Virus record (IMG/VR): IMGVR_UViG_3300023180_000221
Coordinates: 1-32,702 of that record
From: a virus
Direction: 5' to 3' (one strand)
DNA length: 32,702 nucleotides
The notes under the pieces: model-generated
What the model was told of the DNA's origin: nothing
The model's database searches: none
Seen by the model: the letters and a program-made list of their open reading frames with translations, nothing else
Part shown: piece by piece, positions 14,318 to 29,300 of the stretch
Numbering within the stretch: position 1 is the stretch's first letter
Layout of the letters: each line of letters starts with the position of its first letter
Program-made: the position numbers and the translations under genes

Positions 14318-17300
14318 TCAGACCTCCATCAACCACCAACCTTGTACAGAAGCAGGAATACCGATCTGACCATTGCTATCTTCTCCTCCTAGGTAGATTA
14401 GAGTGAACGCTGCGTTAGCAGTTTGTACAACTAGTTCTCCAGAGGGGTAAGGTGTAATTCTGCCACCAAGTAAAGTGCCAGTGCTATCACCTTGGATTGG
14501 AGTTCCAGAAGTTTCTGGAGTTCTTAAAACTAGGCTTGTATTATAATTTAGGTTACCACCAACATCAACAATTCTGACTGTATCACCAGTTCTAGCACCA
14601 TCAGGTAGTGTTACAATTAGTGTGGTAGCAGAAGTTGTGTTAACCATATAGATCACGTTTGGTGTGAGGAACAGATCCGCTTCATCACTTGCAGAAGAAA
14701 TGTAACGGGTATGTCTACCACCAGATGCTGTGTAGTAGTTGGTGAATCCAAATGCATTAATCGAGCGATCTTGCTTAATTGTAAACTCAGAAGCACCATC
14801 TTCACCTAGGTTACCGACCTTGAAGTTTTCAATGTTTGGAGAACCTAGTGTACCAACAGCAGGTGTTGCACCTGTAATCGTTAGAGTTTGCTTAATCTGT
14901 GCATTACCATCACTGTCAACACGGAATGTTGGAACATCAGACTCTGGGTTTAGAATAACTTCTTCTGGAGCAGTGACACCAAACAGGGTGAATGGACCAC
15001 GACCGATAACCGCAGCATCCCAAGATACAAGACCGATGTGATCGGGGTGACCGTCATCATTGATGACAGAGAACAATCTAGTCTTGTTAACAGAGTCATA
15101 GACTTCAATCGAACCACCAGCAAACTTCAGATCGTTTGCAACAGTGAGTGTACCATTTCTGTAAGGAATAGCACCATCTTGCTGTTGCTCGTCATTGATA
15201 TTTGCATGGTTCTTGCCAAACATGTTGGCAGGAACATGGAACCAATAGTTGTTCCAATCTTCAATGTAGCTAAAGACGCTCGTGTTAGATTGTGTTGGAT
15301 TATTTGGATTTCTTAGTTTAATCCAGTTGGTGTAGTCTAGTTTTTGCTGGACAATATATCCTTTCTCAAGGATAATAGAACCGATAGGTACTGGAGAACC
15401 AGATGTAGGTCTCTGTCTGATCTGAATGTCCTTAATTCTAGACCACTCAGGGTGCTTAAGAACTCTTCTAACAACAGAACCAGTTGGCCAGTTGTAGTAG
15501 CTGTTACCAGGACCAGTGCCATCAGTAGTTCCTTCTACGTATCTCTTGGTAATAAATACAGGACTTCCAACGTCAACACCCTGAATATCGGTGATTTGCA
15601 TGATTTCAAACTCACCAGTACCAGTAGCAGCGGTAGTTGGAGCACCAACCCAAATCAAATCATCGACTTTAAATACACCGTTACCTTCACCAACGCCTTG
15701 AACATTTAACTGTCCGACTGTAACGTCAGTTCCACTAGCAACTGCTCCAGTTAATGTAGTGGAGGGACCACCAGCGTTAATCCACTGAGGATCGAACCAG
15801 TAAGATTCAGCGATCCAGTTGGTTCTGACATCTTCAATATCAATAGAAGCAATTAGATCAGCAACGCCAGCTGGATCTCCTTCATCGATATCACCAGAGG
15901 TAGAGAATGCAAACTCTAGTTCACTTCTCATTACGAAGTTACCAAGAGTTGCAGAACCAGAGCAAGTATTCATTTCGAAGGTTAGGTTACCCTGACCATC
16001 GCTTACTTCAAAGAGTTCGTTACGCTCAGCAGCAAATGTAAATGTTCCAGTAGAACCACCAAGTAGTGGTCTATCCAACCAAAGTCTTCTTACAGTGCCA
16101 TTTCCTGCCTGATTAATATGCTCTTCGACATAGATGATTCTAGTATCGATATCACACTTGACAGAAGCACCATCAGTTTTCTGAACGAGGTAGTCACCAA
16201 CTTTAATGTCAGTGAATACTTTGTCAGGAGAAGTAACAACTACACTGTCAACATAATTTTGACCAACAGTTGCACTAGCAGTGAATCTAATATCACTCAG
16301 AGAACCACAACCACCATCAACTCTGAAGCTAGAGTTAACAACCAGTTGAGATCCTGGAACATCAGGATTACCGATGGTGACTTCACCAGTAGTAGAATCT
16401 ACAACGAATACATCAGTGTCAGGATCACCGCAGTTAGAAATTCTGAACTTCTGTACGTTTTGAACCAGAGGTGTTTGATAGAGGATAACTTCACCCTGAT
16501 CAAAGATTCCGTCATTATCGGTATCTTCACGGTCAATAATTACATAATCACCAGTCTGTAGAGCACCACCAAACTCTGCAAGATATACATTGTCGGTAGG
16601 ACCAGTATTGTCTAGTGCTTGCTCAGTCCATGTAGAGTCAAACTGTACGTTGACTTTGTAGACAGAAGTGGTATCTGGATGGTCAGTTCTGATAGCAGTA
16701 AATGTACCAAATGGTTGACGCTTAACCTTAATGTAGATACCATTCGATGGTGGAGCACCAGCAGCACCAACCTGTGTTAGTTCTAGAATCTGTAAGAATT
16801 CAGGATGTCTTGCACCAGAAACTGTAGTGTCAACTAGGAGATAATCACCAACAGAGTAGAGGATCTCATCATCATTGTCGAATACAGAATACTTAAGTGG
16901 TAGGTAATATTCGTCACCAGTTAGAACTGGAAGACCCTTACCTTGATCAGTCTGGTAGTCTGCACCACCCCAAACAGATCCAACACCACCAGCGGTATCA
17001 ATTTGCTGGAATCCTTCATCACCAAGTTGTAGTCTTTCGACGTTGATGATATCAATATTCTTATTGAATTCGGTTTCACTGAGAACACCATCATCATGAG
17101 CAACGATAGCACTACCAATTTGTCCTCTTCCACCAACAAAGGAGAACGAAGCAACACCACCACAGATGTGAACATCGCCGTTAAACTTAGCAGAAGCGAT
17201 AACTTCCAACTGGTTGTTAATGGTAGTCTTACCACCCTGACCAGCGATGTTAACTTCAGAAGCATTTGTAGCGAAGTTGATGATCGAAGGACCACCAGAG

Positions 17301-20300
17301 TTAGAGAAGAAGGAAACAGTAGATGCAGAAGCACTTAGTCTTACTTCATCACCAATACCACGCTGAGTACCTAGGAAGAAGTCACCGTAAGTGTTGAACG
17401 TCTTTGTTCTTACAAGAGTATAAGATAGAGATTCGTTGTTGTTGTATGCACCACCAATCCAGACTCTAGAGTTTGTTAGTTCTCCGCCTGGTTGTGCATT
17501 TGGTGTAGCACCGAGTTGTACAGTGCTGTCATAAGATGTAGTACCAAGTTGAACTAGTTGTGGTTGCTGAGTTGTGTTGAACAGTTCAACAACTTCTACC
17601 CAAGGAGCAATTCTGAGAGTACCAGTAAATGTGGTATTAGGTAGAATATCAAATGTTCCAGTGGTAATACCAGTTCTGATTTCGGCGGTATCTGTGCCAC
17701 CGTCAGTGTAAATTGTGATGTCTCTTTGGAATCTAACGTCCTCAGTGAATCTTGCATCACCAATTACAGTTAGAGCATGATCCAATTCAGCATCACTAGC
17801 ATTAACACCTAGGTAACCTAAGTTTGCAGGTCTTCCTGCCTCAGGAATAGCACCACCAGCAGTAGAAACACGGAGAGTTGCGTAATCAGTTGGAGTGACA
17901 TGATCACCACCAACAATAAATGCAACACGCTGTGCTGTCTTGTCACGGTCTGCAAACTCGGTATGATCTAACCAGTCTTCGGTAATACGACCACTGATGA
18001 ATGCTGTACCAACTACATCCAAGTTAGCAGCAGGTGTTGCTGCACTATGGACAAATCCCATTTGATAGGAAGATTGTGGCGCTCTTGCAACAGTGTTAAC
18101 GCCAAGTCTATATTGACCGATAGTTTCAGTATCTGTTCTAAGTGCTTCTCCACCAATTAAACCCCACTCCTTCCAAGAAGAGTTAGAGAACTCAACAGTA
18201 GGTGGATTTGCAGGATCAACAGTTGCAGGTGGTTCTTCGATTGTACCATCTAGAATATCACTCCAATTTAGAGTGTCTGTGCCAATAGCATTTCCAACTA
18301 AGAAGTGACAGTAATTCTTGTCTGGGGAGAATACATCACCCTCTGGAGAAACAACTTGCCATGTTAGGTTCAGCTCTTCATTAAAGTACATGTTGGAGAG
18401 TCTGATCTGAGAAGATCCAGTAATACCAACTTGTCTGTTAGTAAGGCTGTTTTGATTAGAGTCAACCCAAGTAATCTTAACAACATTGCTGTTATCAAAG
18501 ATAAGTTGACCAATAGATGCTACATTCTGGAAGTAGTTTGCAAGAATCCAACCAAGAGATCCAGATCCACCAACTTCCTTACCCTTGAGGAGCATATCTC
18601 CTGCTTCGGGAACAACACCAGAGTAATTAACGTTCTGCAGATCAGCATTAACAGAAGTTCCACTATTTGCAAGATCTGAAGCATCATAATCAGCAGACTG
18701 ATTAGGTGTTACGTTAGATGGGAAACCACCAGCAGTATGTGTCTGAATCTGATAGTTTTGACCATTCAGACGGGGATTCCACTCAAAAATAGCCGCGGAA
18801 ATTTTGTTCTTATCAAGGCGAATATCACCTAAATCTGCTGGAATATAAGAGGTTCTGTCTAGGGTTTCATCTTGCTCAGCAAGAGTTACCTGATCCTGAG
18901 AAGCGACGTTCGAACGTACAATGAACGAATAACGCTGCTTGGTAAGGTCATTATCGTTGACAGATACAGTTAGAGGAGATGTGAAGGTGCTGAACTCAGA
19001 ACCATCACCACCAACAACGGTGATATTCTCGTTAAATGTAACTGGAGTATCGAATGTGGTAACAAGTGCTCCAATGTCCTCACTGTCATCGGCAGAGTCA
19101 GTTAGAACTGCTGCCTCAAGGAAGGTCTCTTCGCCTGTAATAGCGTTGATCTTACGGTTACCAATATAGAGGTCACCGTTAGAGTTTAGACCTGTGTAGA
19201 AGACGATACCAGCGTCCTGTTTCTTACTTTGGGCATAGAAGTCCTCAGTAGGTGTTAGGACAATCTCCTGACGTGCTGGGAGACCTGTGGAGTAGTTGCC
19301 TGGTCCGAAACCAAGATACTCAAACGTGTGGTTACCAGCACGAGCAATAGATGGTCTTCTAAGTTCAACATAATAACGCTGATCAGTGAAGACATTGCTA
19401 TCACCAGAAATAGGAATCTTACGGTCTTCAGAACCAGAAGTTGCATTACCTTCTTGTGCTTCAATAGATCTATCGCCAGTATATGTGTTGTTAATAAACG
19501 CTGGATTTTGTGTGAGGTCATACATTGCCTCACGAGTGATAGAACCTTTGAAGTCGTTAACAGTAACTAGACCGTGGATGTAGTTGTCAGCAGCAGAGAA
19601 GGTTGCTGGTGGATCAATTTGATCGAAAGCAAGTGCCTTTTCCTTATCGCTAGTACCAGCATACTTAAACCACAGAGGATCATTCTTGTAGTTGAGAGGA
19701 TAAAGTTTGCTGATTGGCTGAGAGAACTTAAAGTTACGGAAGTTACCTTGGTTACCAGGACCAGTTGGGAATGGAGAGATGTTAGCACGTACAGCAGAGA
19801 GATAGTAAATACCATCTTGCTGGTTAGGAATACGACGCTGTAGTTCATCTACACCAAAGATGTAGAAGGTATCGTCGATGATTCCAACATCCTCAACAGA
19901 CTCAATATAGTATTGATTGCCCTTATTGTCTTGTACCAGATCACCAGGAGTCATGGTGTAGACATTAGAACCTTCCTGCTTGTAGTAGTATTCAGGATAA
20001 CCCTTACGGATGAGTGTCTTGAGTGGTAGAGATTTACCAAAGTCTTGGTCAGCAACCATGTCTGCAAAGACAGTACCTTGGGTAAATCTTACGTTGTCAT
20101 ACTCACTATACTCAAGGATGCCACCACGGATATTCTTGATGATTAGATAGTGATCAGATCCAACACTGAAGTAACCGTGAATGTTAGCAAGACCAGAAGA
20201 GAATCCAGTAAAGGATACTTGGTTCTCAACAGTGCTCTGTGTCTTGTTAGTTACAAATGCACCACCCTGAGGAGCAGTAATCTTAACTGTAGTGAAGGTT

Positions 20301-23300
20301 TCGTTTCTTAGACCAGATGCATTAACGGTATCAATACCTAGGTCATAAACAGTGAGTTCTAGATACTTAATATTCTCATCTAATTCATCTTGAATGAATC
20401 TACCAGACTGAACTGTTGCCTTGACAAAGCTGCTGGTGCGGATGTACAACTCATAGTTAATGCCAGCGCCAGTTAGATCTTTTCTGTATGGATCATATGC
20501 TGCATCAGTGCTGAGGTTTGCATCTAGAATTTCATCAGTTGTCCAACCGATACGCTCACCAGACTGACGTGGGTTCTCAAAGTATGCATCATAGACGTTG
20601 CCAGATACAGGCTTGAGTAGGATCTTCTGAGGTACTAACTTACGGGTATCGTCAGTTCTTGTCTTGATAACAAATCCATTGATAGGATCTCTTGCGTTCT
20701 CAAGATACTTAGGAATGACATAACGTAAGCGATAGATACGCTCATCAGCATCTCTAGTGTCCTCAAGACGTGTGAACCATGTGTCAGTTGTCTTAACCTT
20801 ACCAGAGTCATCGTTGTATGCCTTATCATGCAGTCTCCAGAGGATGCTGCTCTGATATACACTAGGATCTACGCTATCCTCATCAGACTCATTCTTGACT
20901 TGTAGATACCACTTACCAGTAGTGTTCTCTAAAGTAGAGTATGCTGGGTCGAAGCGCATTGGCGAACGACGCTTGTTAGCATATACATTGAACTCTAGAT
21001 CATCTTGACCAGGGAAGAACTGGACACTGTTCTGATTGTTTTGTGCATCAGAGAACGTAGTGTGCAAGGTGAAGACCTTGTTAGTTTGATAACGAACAAA
21101 GAACTCAGACTGTGCATTGATTCTACCTTGCTGAGTACCATCTTGATATGCAATGAATGCATCATCAATGTCCTGCTCACCAATTCTAGGTAGTTCAAAT
21201 CCTTCGCGTGCTCTAATAAACACTCTCTGTGGTGTAACAGCAGTAGAAGGTAAGTCAAAGATGTGAGAAACATCAGATCTAATACCATTGGTAACACTGC
21301 CACCAATGTCCAACTTACACTTGTATTGATGTAAATCGTACTTGTCATCTAGAACAAACTGATAGATGTCAATCTCTACATTCTCATCAATTGTGCTAGT
21401 CTCGGACGAATAGATGTAGATACCTGCTGCTGCGTTCTCCTTAGAGGTTGCGAGCATCAACTTGGTTTGATCAGATCCGTCAAAAACATCACCAGGACTG
21501 TCGAATCTTTCTGGTTCTGTTCTTCTACCTGGAGCAATTACATAGTAAGTTCTATTAGTTTCAAATCCATTTGGTAGTCTTACCAAACGCTTATCTACAT
21601 CAACATACTTACCAGTCTCATAGTCAAAACGTGGACGTGGTACAAGTCTTACAGGAGTACCAGTTTCAAACTGGTGGGCATTTGTAGAACCTAAACCAGT
21701 AGTATCTACAGTAAAGACTGTAGCACGAGCGGCAAGTAGATTGGTGTTCACTTGCTGTTCAGATCTAGTTACAGAACCAAGACCACTGTTGATAATAGTG
21801 GTGATGTTGCCAATCAGTGTAGTGATTGCAGAAGCAATGTTAGCACACTCAGGATATTCTTGTGCTTGAGTGATGCTGTAATCTACTGTTGGTGCAACGT
21901 CTGCCCATGTACCACTATCAAAAGTAAACCAGAGATAAGTGCTGGAAGAAGTTTGATTACAAGTAACAATGTTACCAGTTACCAATCTGGATCCCCTAAC
22001 ACCAAGTTCAATTCTCTGATCGTCGATAATTTGCTTGACATATGTATCAGCGGCAATATTGCTGGTAATCAATGTAGCACCAGATGTTAGTTGATTATCT
22101 GCAGTGAAGTCTCCTTGAGCATACTCCTCAACCTTCATACCGATGATAATACCTTCGGTAGATCCAACGTTAACGATTGCAGAATCTTGTGTGGTAGAGC
22201 AATCTTTGCGTAGGTAGTTGAAGTTACGCATCGCAGCAACTGCAATGCTTCCAACATAGTTCCAAGCATCAATTGTCTCTGTCTTCTCATCATCAATGAA
22301 GGTGAGTTCGTTACCAACGTAGTACGCTTCACCTGCCTGAACAGTGCTGATGTTTCCACCAAGTCTGAGGTCACTTACAACAGCGTCAACAATGTAGGAA
22401 ACGTCACGGAAACACTTAGATGCTTCGTTATTAGTTGTAAAGTCGCCAGTGTTAACTAGTGGTAGACCTGCAAGAGACTTGGTATCTACTGCTTCAGTTA
22501 CAATATCAAATAGAGTTTCAATTGTAGCACGAACATTTGCACAATCCCACTCACCATTGTTTACTGGTGGTAGACTATCAATTCCTAGAACCAGAGCATC
22601 ACATACAATACCAGTTAGAGTATCGATAGTAGAAAGAACGTCAGAACAATTTCCAATTTGATATGGATTGTTTAGTACAGCAGCAGTTGGTTCCGTTCTA
22701 GCAATAGAAGTAATAGAACCAACACCAGCATCAGTACCGATTGCTTGAATGATGATACCAAATAGTGTGTTGATTGCAGATGCTTGATCAGCACAGGTTG
22801 GGTTGCTAGGATCAACTGTAATACCTCTATCGAAGTATTGTACATAAGTGTTACCAGAGGAGACGGTTACAGTCTCATTTCTCATTACTTGTACAGCAAT
22901 GTCTCTAGCATATTCAAATACTCTTGCTGCTTCAGAACGCTCAGCATCAACAAAGGTTGGTAGAGTGATACCGTTTAGAACGTTGGTAACATAAACATTC
23001 GCTGCATCCCATGTTCTGTCATTGCCACCATAACGTAGGTTGTAAAGAATCTCAGTTGCAACGGTAACAACATCGTCCATACAATCCTTGGCAGTATTGC
23101 CAGTGTTTGGAGAGTATGCAGGGAAGTCAACCAACATACGCTCATATGCTTCCTTAGCAATGAACATTAGGTTGGATTCAATTAGGTTAGCAGCATCAGC
23201 ATAGGAGTCATTGAGGACATTATATGCGGATGGTTGCTCTGGTTTAGTCTTCAGGACATCATCCAAATTGCCCTTACCATCAGTGTCATTTCCAATAGAC

Positions 23301-26300
23301 TGAATAATAATTCCCATGAGAGAATCAACTGCAGCTGCAGCTGTTCCACACTTAGGTAGATTTTCATCAGCATCCCAATCATCAACAATAGTAGTGTCGA
23401 TAACTTGAGCAATAGAAGTTTGGAGAGGTGTGATAGTTTCCTGTCTTAGAACTTTAATTGCAATTTCTTTTGCTTTCTCGAATGCAAAAGCTGCCTCATC
23501 ACGCTCACCCTGATCTGGTTCGGACTGAGTATCATCTAAGAAAGTTGCAACAGTCCAATATGTGCCGTTCCAAGTCCATGTGATATCATTCTTGGTGAAT
23601 GCATCACCAAACTCGGGATCAGCAGGGAAGATATCTAGACCTTCTGGGAAGAACTTACCGCTTTGATAAATTTGTGCTGCTTCATATGTTTTAGAGTTTC
23701 CACCATACTTAACATCCCACATTACTTCCTTGAGGACGTTAACAATATCATCCTTACAATCCTGTGCAGAGTTACCCTCAGAAGGAGTATAAGATGGGAA
23801 CTGCTGAATCATCGCTTCATATGCTTCAGCAGCGATGAATGCTGCATTATTTAAGACAATATTGTAGGCATCAGCATGAATATCAGATACAAATGCTGGT
23901 TCACCAATACGGTCAAGTGTAATTTCTAGATCTTTAACATACAATCCGTTGTTGACTGCTAAGTTCATCGCATCTGCAGCACGCTTGAATGCTGTTACAG
24001 AAGGACCAACCTCATTATCTACACCGTTTGTAATTAGACCGTTAGCATCAAAGTATTCCTTGGTTGCTGCAATAGTGTACTCGTTACCACCAAACCAGAG
24101 ATCTTGTGCGATAGCATCAACAACGTGACCGATGTCTCTGCGGCACTTAACTTCACCATCTCTCAAATCTCTTTCACTAAGAGCAGGGAGTTGTGATAGA
24201 TTACCATCCTGAAGAACAGTAATTACACCATCAACCAAACCTTCGATTGTAGATCTTACGTTAGCACAAGATGCTGGATCTTGATTGTCTCCAGTAAGAG
24301 GATCTGGAGTAATTCCGAGATCTTTATAGTATAGTTGGTTGGTTACTGCAGCAGTCATGAACGATTTTGCAGCTTCAAATGCGGTTACACTTTCAGCAAC
24401 CTCGCCAACTAGACCGTTGCTGATAGGAACTCCATTGTCAAAGTATTGTAGAGTAAACTCTCTTGTCCACTTAGTACCACGATTAAACATGTCAAGTGCA
24501 ACTGCATCAATTAGATAACCGATGTCACGATGACACTTGAGTTCGTTAAATTCTCTCTCACCCTTGTTAACAGAGAGTGGCAGATCATTGAGGTTACCAT
24601 CAAGGAAAATATCCTCAATAATTGTGTGTAGAGTTGCAGCAGAAGACTGAACATCCGCGCAAAGATTGCTGGTAAACTGATTATAAGTGTTAGAACCGAA
24701 CTTAATGCAGTCAGGATCTGCGGAAACAAAGGTATGTACAGACTGTGGATAGTGCTGAACTGCGCCTGCTGCGGCAGAAACAAAGGTATGTGCGGAACCA
24801 GATGCGGAACCAGCGTCGCCAACATTAACTGTAATGGTGCCAGCTGCGGGATCGGATGCAATAATAGTTAGAGATGTACCAGATGCTGGGTCAGTAGAGC
24901 GTGGATATGTATGCTGTGTAGCATTTCCATCCTGATCACAAGTAAATGTGAAGGAGTCGTCAACTAGAACAACACCAGCACCAACTGGTAGGTTATGTGT
25001 ACCAATATTGATAACTAATTGACCAGTAGATGCATTATAGAGAGCATCGGTTGGATCAAATGTCTGGTTAGGACCAGATGCACCAACATTTACAGTAAAT
25101 GTATTTTGATCTGCAGCAGTAATTCTAACATACTTCTCACCATAAGTTAGAGAAGATCTGTTATCAGGAAGAGTATGCTGAGTGTTATTGCCGTCCATCG
25201 TGCAAGTAAATGTGATGGAGTTATTAGCAATAGCAATGCTCTGACCTACCTCTAGACCATGAGAGTTAACGGTAAAGGTGCAGTTCCCAGTCGAAGGAGA
25301 ATAAAGAACACCTGCGGGAGTCATTGTTTGTACTCCCTGACCATATGGGCTGCCAGGAGCATTATCAGCAGTAATAGTTAGATCCTTCTCATAGAGTTGG
25401 TTGGATACTGCCTGTTGAATTAGATCTCTTGCTTTTCTGAATGCAGTTAGAGACTCACCAACTTCACCTACAAGACCATTGCTGATAGGTGTAGTTGCGT
25501 TCTCAAAGTATTCTGCGGCAAATCTATAGGAATACTCATTACCACCCATAAGGAGGTCAAGAGCTACTGCATCAACATAGTAACCAATGTCTCTACGGCA
25601 CTTAAGTTCACCTGCTTCCTGTTGTGTAGGAGTCTCAGCAGCAAGAACCAAGAGAGATTGTGCTGCAAGAACATCGTCAACTACTTCAGCACAGTTGTCA
25701 ATAGCACTCCTAACGTTAGCACAAGAGTTAGGATCAGTGTTGGAACCAGTTGCAGGATCAGCAGTAACAGTTGGATCCGTATACACAGCACCAACTAGTG
25801 TGTTGGTAACTGCTTGCTTCATCAAGTCTCTAGCTTCTTGGAAAGCACGTCTAGACTCGGTTTCTTCTCCTAGCAAACCATTGGAGATTGGAGCACCATT
25901 TGCATCAAAATACTCAGATACAAACTTGCGAGCATATCTGTTAGTCTGAGCAAATACAGAGAGGGAGATTGCATCGATATAGTAACCGATGTCACGCTTA
26001 CACTTGTACTCAGTAAATACAGCATTTGGATATACACCAATCATATTGGCATATGCTGCATTAATAATTACTTCTCTATTGTTTTGAATGAGACGATATG
26101 CATCAGCAAACCTAGAGTTGGATGTGGTTTGAGCGTCGTTGGGGAAGTAGAAATCGGGATAATCAATAGCAATCTGTGCTAGAGCACGGTCCTGAATCTC
26201 ATCTCTGTTCTGCTGAATCAAACGATAAGCATCAGCATATCTGTAAGATGCTGCAGTGTTAGAATCGCCAGGGAACTTAAAGTCTGGATGATTTAGAGCA

Positions 26301-29300
26301 ATAGCAGCAACTGCTCTGTCCTGAATCTCTTTCTTGTTTCTACGGATGAAACGATATGCATCAGAGAATCTAGAAGTATCGTCGTCTGTATCACCAGGAA
26401 TTAAGAAATCTGGGTGGTATACACCGATCTCTGCTAGTGCAGAATCGAGAATATAGTCTCTGTTAGCAACGATCTGATTGCGAGCGTCTTTATTGCGACC
26501 TGCAGGATCTTGCTTGTTAGCACTATCAATAGTAACACCACTGCTGTCTAGTGCATTCTCAGAACCCTTAGATCCAATAGTAACGCCAGGAATGATACCA
26601 GAAGGAGATGTTCTAGTGATATTGCTGATAGAACCTACACCAGCGTCAGAACCAATTGCTTGAACAATGATGCTGAATAGAGTGTCTAGTGCTGCAGCAA
26701 CTTCTTGACATGCAGGAGATGCTGTATCAGGAGTAATCGTTAAGTCCTTAACTTGAGTTAGAGGGTTACCAGCAGAAACTGTAACGTCCTCATTTCTCAT
26801 TACTTGAATAGCAATGTTCTTTGCTTCTGCAAATACTGCTGCTGCTTCATCACGCTCGGCATCAATAAACGTTTCTACAGGGTTTCCTTCAAATACATTG
26901 GTTACATAAACCAAAGCGGCATCATATACCTTATCATTTCCACCATACTTCAAGTTGTAGAGAATCTCATCGATAACGTCGTAAACGTCATCTAGGCAAT
27001 CTTGCTCGCTATTACCTGCCTGTGGTGTATATGCTGGGTATGCAGTAAGCATACGCTCATATGCTTCCTTAGCAATAAACTCTTTGTTTGTTGTGATTAG
27101 ATTTGCAGCATCAGCATGAGAATTAGAAACAACTGCTGCTTCTGGGTCAAAAATCTCCGCCTTAACTGTCAGAAGGTTAGCAATTGCTTTCTTGCAAAGA
27201 TCTCTTGCTCTATTGAAAGCGAAGATAGCATACTCTTCTTCATCCTCCAAACCATTGGTGAGGAAGTTGCCGTCAGCATCAAAGTAGAACTTAGTTGCTT
27301 CAATGATGTTAGCGTTACCACCATCTCTAAGGTCTTCAGAGATAGCATCAACGATGAAACCAATGTCACGCTTACACTTGCCATCAGGACCAGCACCTTG
27401 GATGTTAGACTCACCGTAAGTGTCGATCATCTGCTGATATGCAGTGTCAACGATCTCTTGACGGTTTGCCTGAATTAGGTTCTTTGCGTCAAAGTAGCGA
27501 TTAGCAGCAGGATCTAGACCAGGATTAACATAAGAAATGTTCTGGAGTCTAGGATACTTCTCTAGGATATAACCAAATACTTCTTCTTGAATGAAGCGAC
27601 GGTTATCTTCGATTCTGTTTGCAGCATCAAAAGATCTATTAGACTCAGACTCGCTTCTGGTATCAAAAGCAACGTCAGCTCTGCTTGGGTTAAGGATGTC
27701 AGCAGTTGCAACATACTTAACAAAACCAGTTGGTTCTAGTGTTGCTTCAAATACTTCCTCGCCACCTGCTACGAATGGATCTAGTTTAACGTATAGTTTT
27801 TCATCCTGCTTAGAACCAATTCTATAACCTTCGATAGTCGCTGCTGCTCTATCTTCAGGAGTGTTTACATCTTCACTACCAAAGTAGATCTTGGTGTGGT
27901 TATCTGGATCATTAGATGCAGGGATATCAATAGTATAGTATTGAATCCTCTTGGTATTAGAAGCAGTTTGTTGTACCTGCTGTGGTGGAATAATATCGGT
28001 AATGAAACCACCTTTATCTTGGTTAAAGGCGAAACCTTTGAAACCAATAGCGTGTAGAGATGTGTTACCGAAGTTGGAGTTCGAGTTGGTGATCGACATG
28101 TCACCACCACTTTCCATTAGGAAGTGATCAGCAAAACCAACAGCGAAGATAGAAACGTTCTGGATGAATGCATCTTCCGAAGCACGAACGTGGAAGTTTC
28201 TCCAGTCATCCTTCCAGTAAGAATCACCCTTGGTGTGGTAAGGAACTGTTGCAAATGCATCAGTTAGCGATGCTTGGTTCCAAGTGTTAGAATACTCATC
28301 ATAACGGATGAATGCTCTGTCGTCCTTCTGGAGCGAAACACCCGTGTACTGAGCGATAACCATCGACTTAAAGCCTGTCGCCTTAAGACCGTTTGCCCAG
28401 ATACCACAAATACCCCAAGTAGAACGGATAGAGCAGTTAAAGACATAAGGAGATGCAGACTCAACAGAGTCAACTTCTGCTAGGGTCTGTGCGTTCTGAC
28501 CGAGAGAAGGAGAACCATCTACACTGACTGTCTTACCATCAGTAATGCCAGTGCCAATAGCAGCAGGTACAACTGGAACTTCGTAGACAAATTTACGTGG
28601 ATCGTTCTGATCAATTGCTTTAATTTGGAAGATGCCTTCTAAGACATCATCAATTTCAGTATTAGAAACTGCAACAAATTGTCCTTGGAAATAACCATGG
28701 TTAATCTTTGTGGTTACTGTAACGTTAGTAGCAGAACCTTCAATCTGATCAAAAGTTAAAGACTCAATAACACGAGAGTCAGATAGAGGACCAACGATTC
28801 TGTTCTCTTGTACCCTAGTACCAAATTCACCAGGATTGTCAATCGAAGGTTGATACTCAGAGAATGCTTTTGCAATCTTCTGGTAGAAGAGACCTAGTTC
28901 TTCCTTGTCTGCATATTCAAATACAGTTAGTTTGTGGTGAGAATAGTTAGGTGCAGTTAGTTTAGTGAAGTCTTTTGCAGAGTAGTAAACTTCACCAGTT
29001 CCTTTCTCAGCGTTGTAGAGAGGAGATTCGGATGTAGTTTGACCGTCTTTGATGGTGAACTGCCAGAAATAGCAACCACCAGTTACATTGAAGATAGCAG
29101 AACGTGGTTCTGTGCTGTCAGCAGGGTCAGGAACGTAGAGAGGACGAACCATCGTTCTACGTAGGTCATAACCAACCAGAGAAGAACCTCTGGGGATAAT
29201 AGCGCCACCTTCAGTGTTGTTGAACTTATAGAAGACGTTATTTGGGTTGGAGATGTCAAGAATACTGTCATCAGTCCATTCGCCAGTAGATGGATTGAAT

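Larger units (their letters stand above)
21270..27430 (-). repeat. About ten diverged helical repeat modules in the giant protein
   Basis: The protein-level repeat has a core C-x-x-D(I/V)-x-x-(V/I)-x-DA-x-x-DL-x-x-GGN followed by an aromatic helix and a second helix (AFxxARDL). Cores begin near 27375, 27000, 26000, 25600, 24535, 24145, 23760, 23090, 22415 and, degenerate, 21315. Examples are CKRDIGFIVDAISEDLRDGG, CRRDIGYYVDAVALDLLMGG and CHRDIGYLIDAVALDMFNRG. Linkers often read KDLTIT...CANVRSTID. The repeats are diverged at DNA level, so they are old duplications, not recent expansions. Confidence 0.8.

Noticed and set aside
21270-27430. Repeats in the giant gene as a CRISPR array or mobile repeat
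   Set aside because: The repeats are protein-level, in frame, diverged, and have no constant short repeat with unique spacers.
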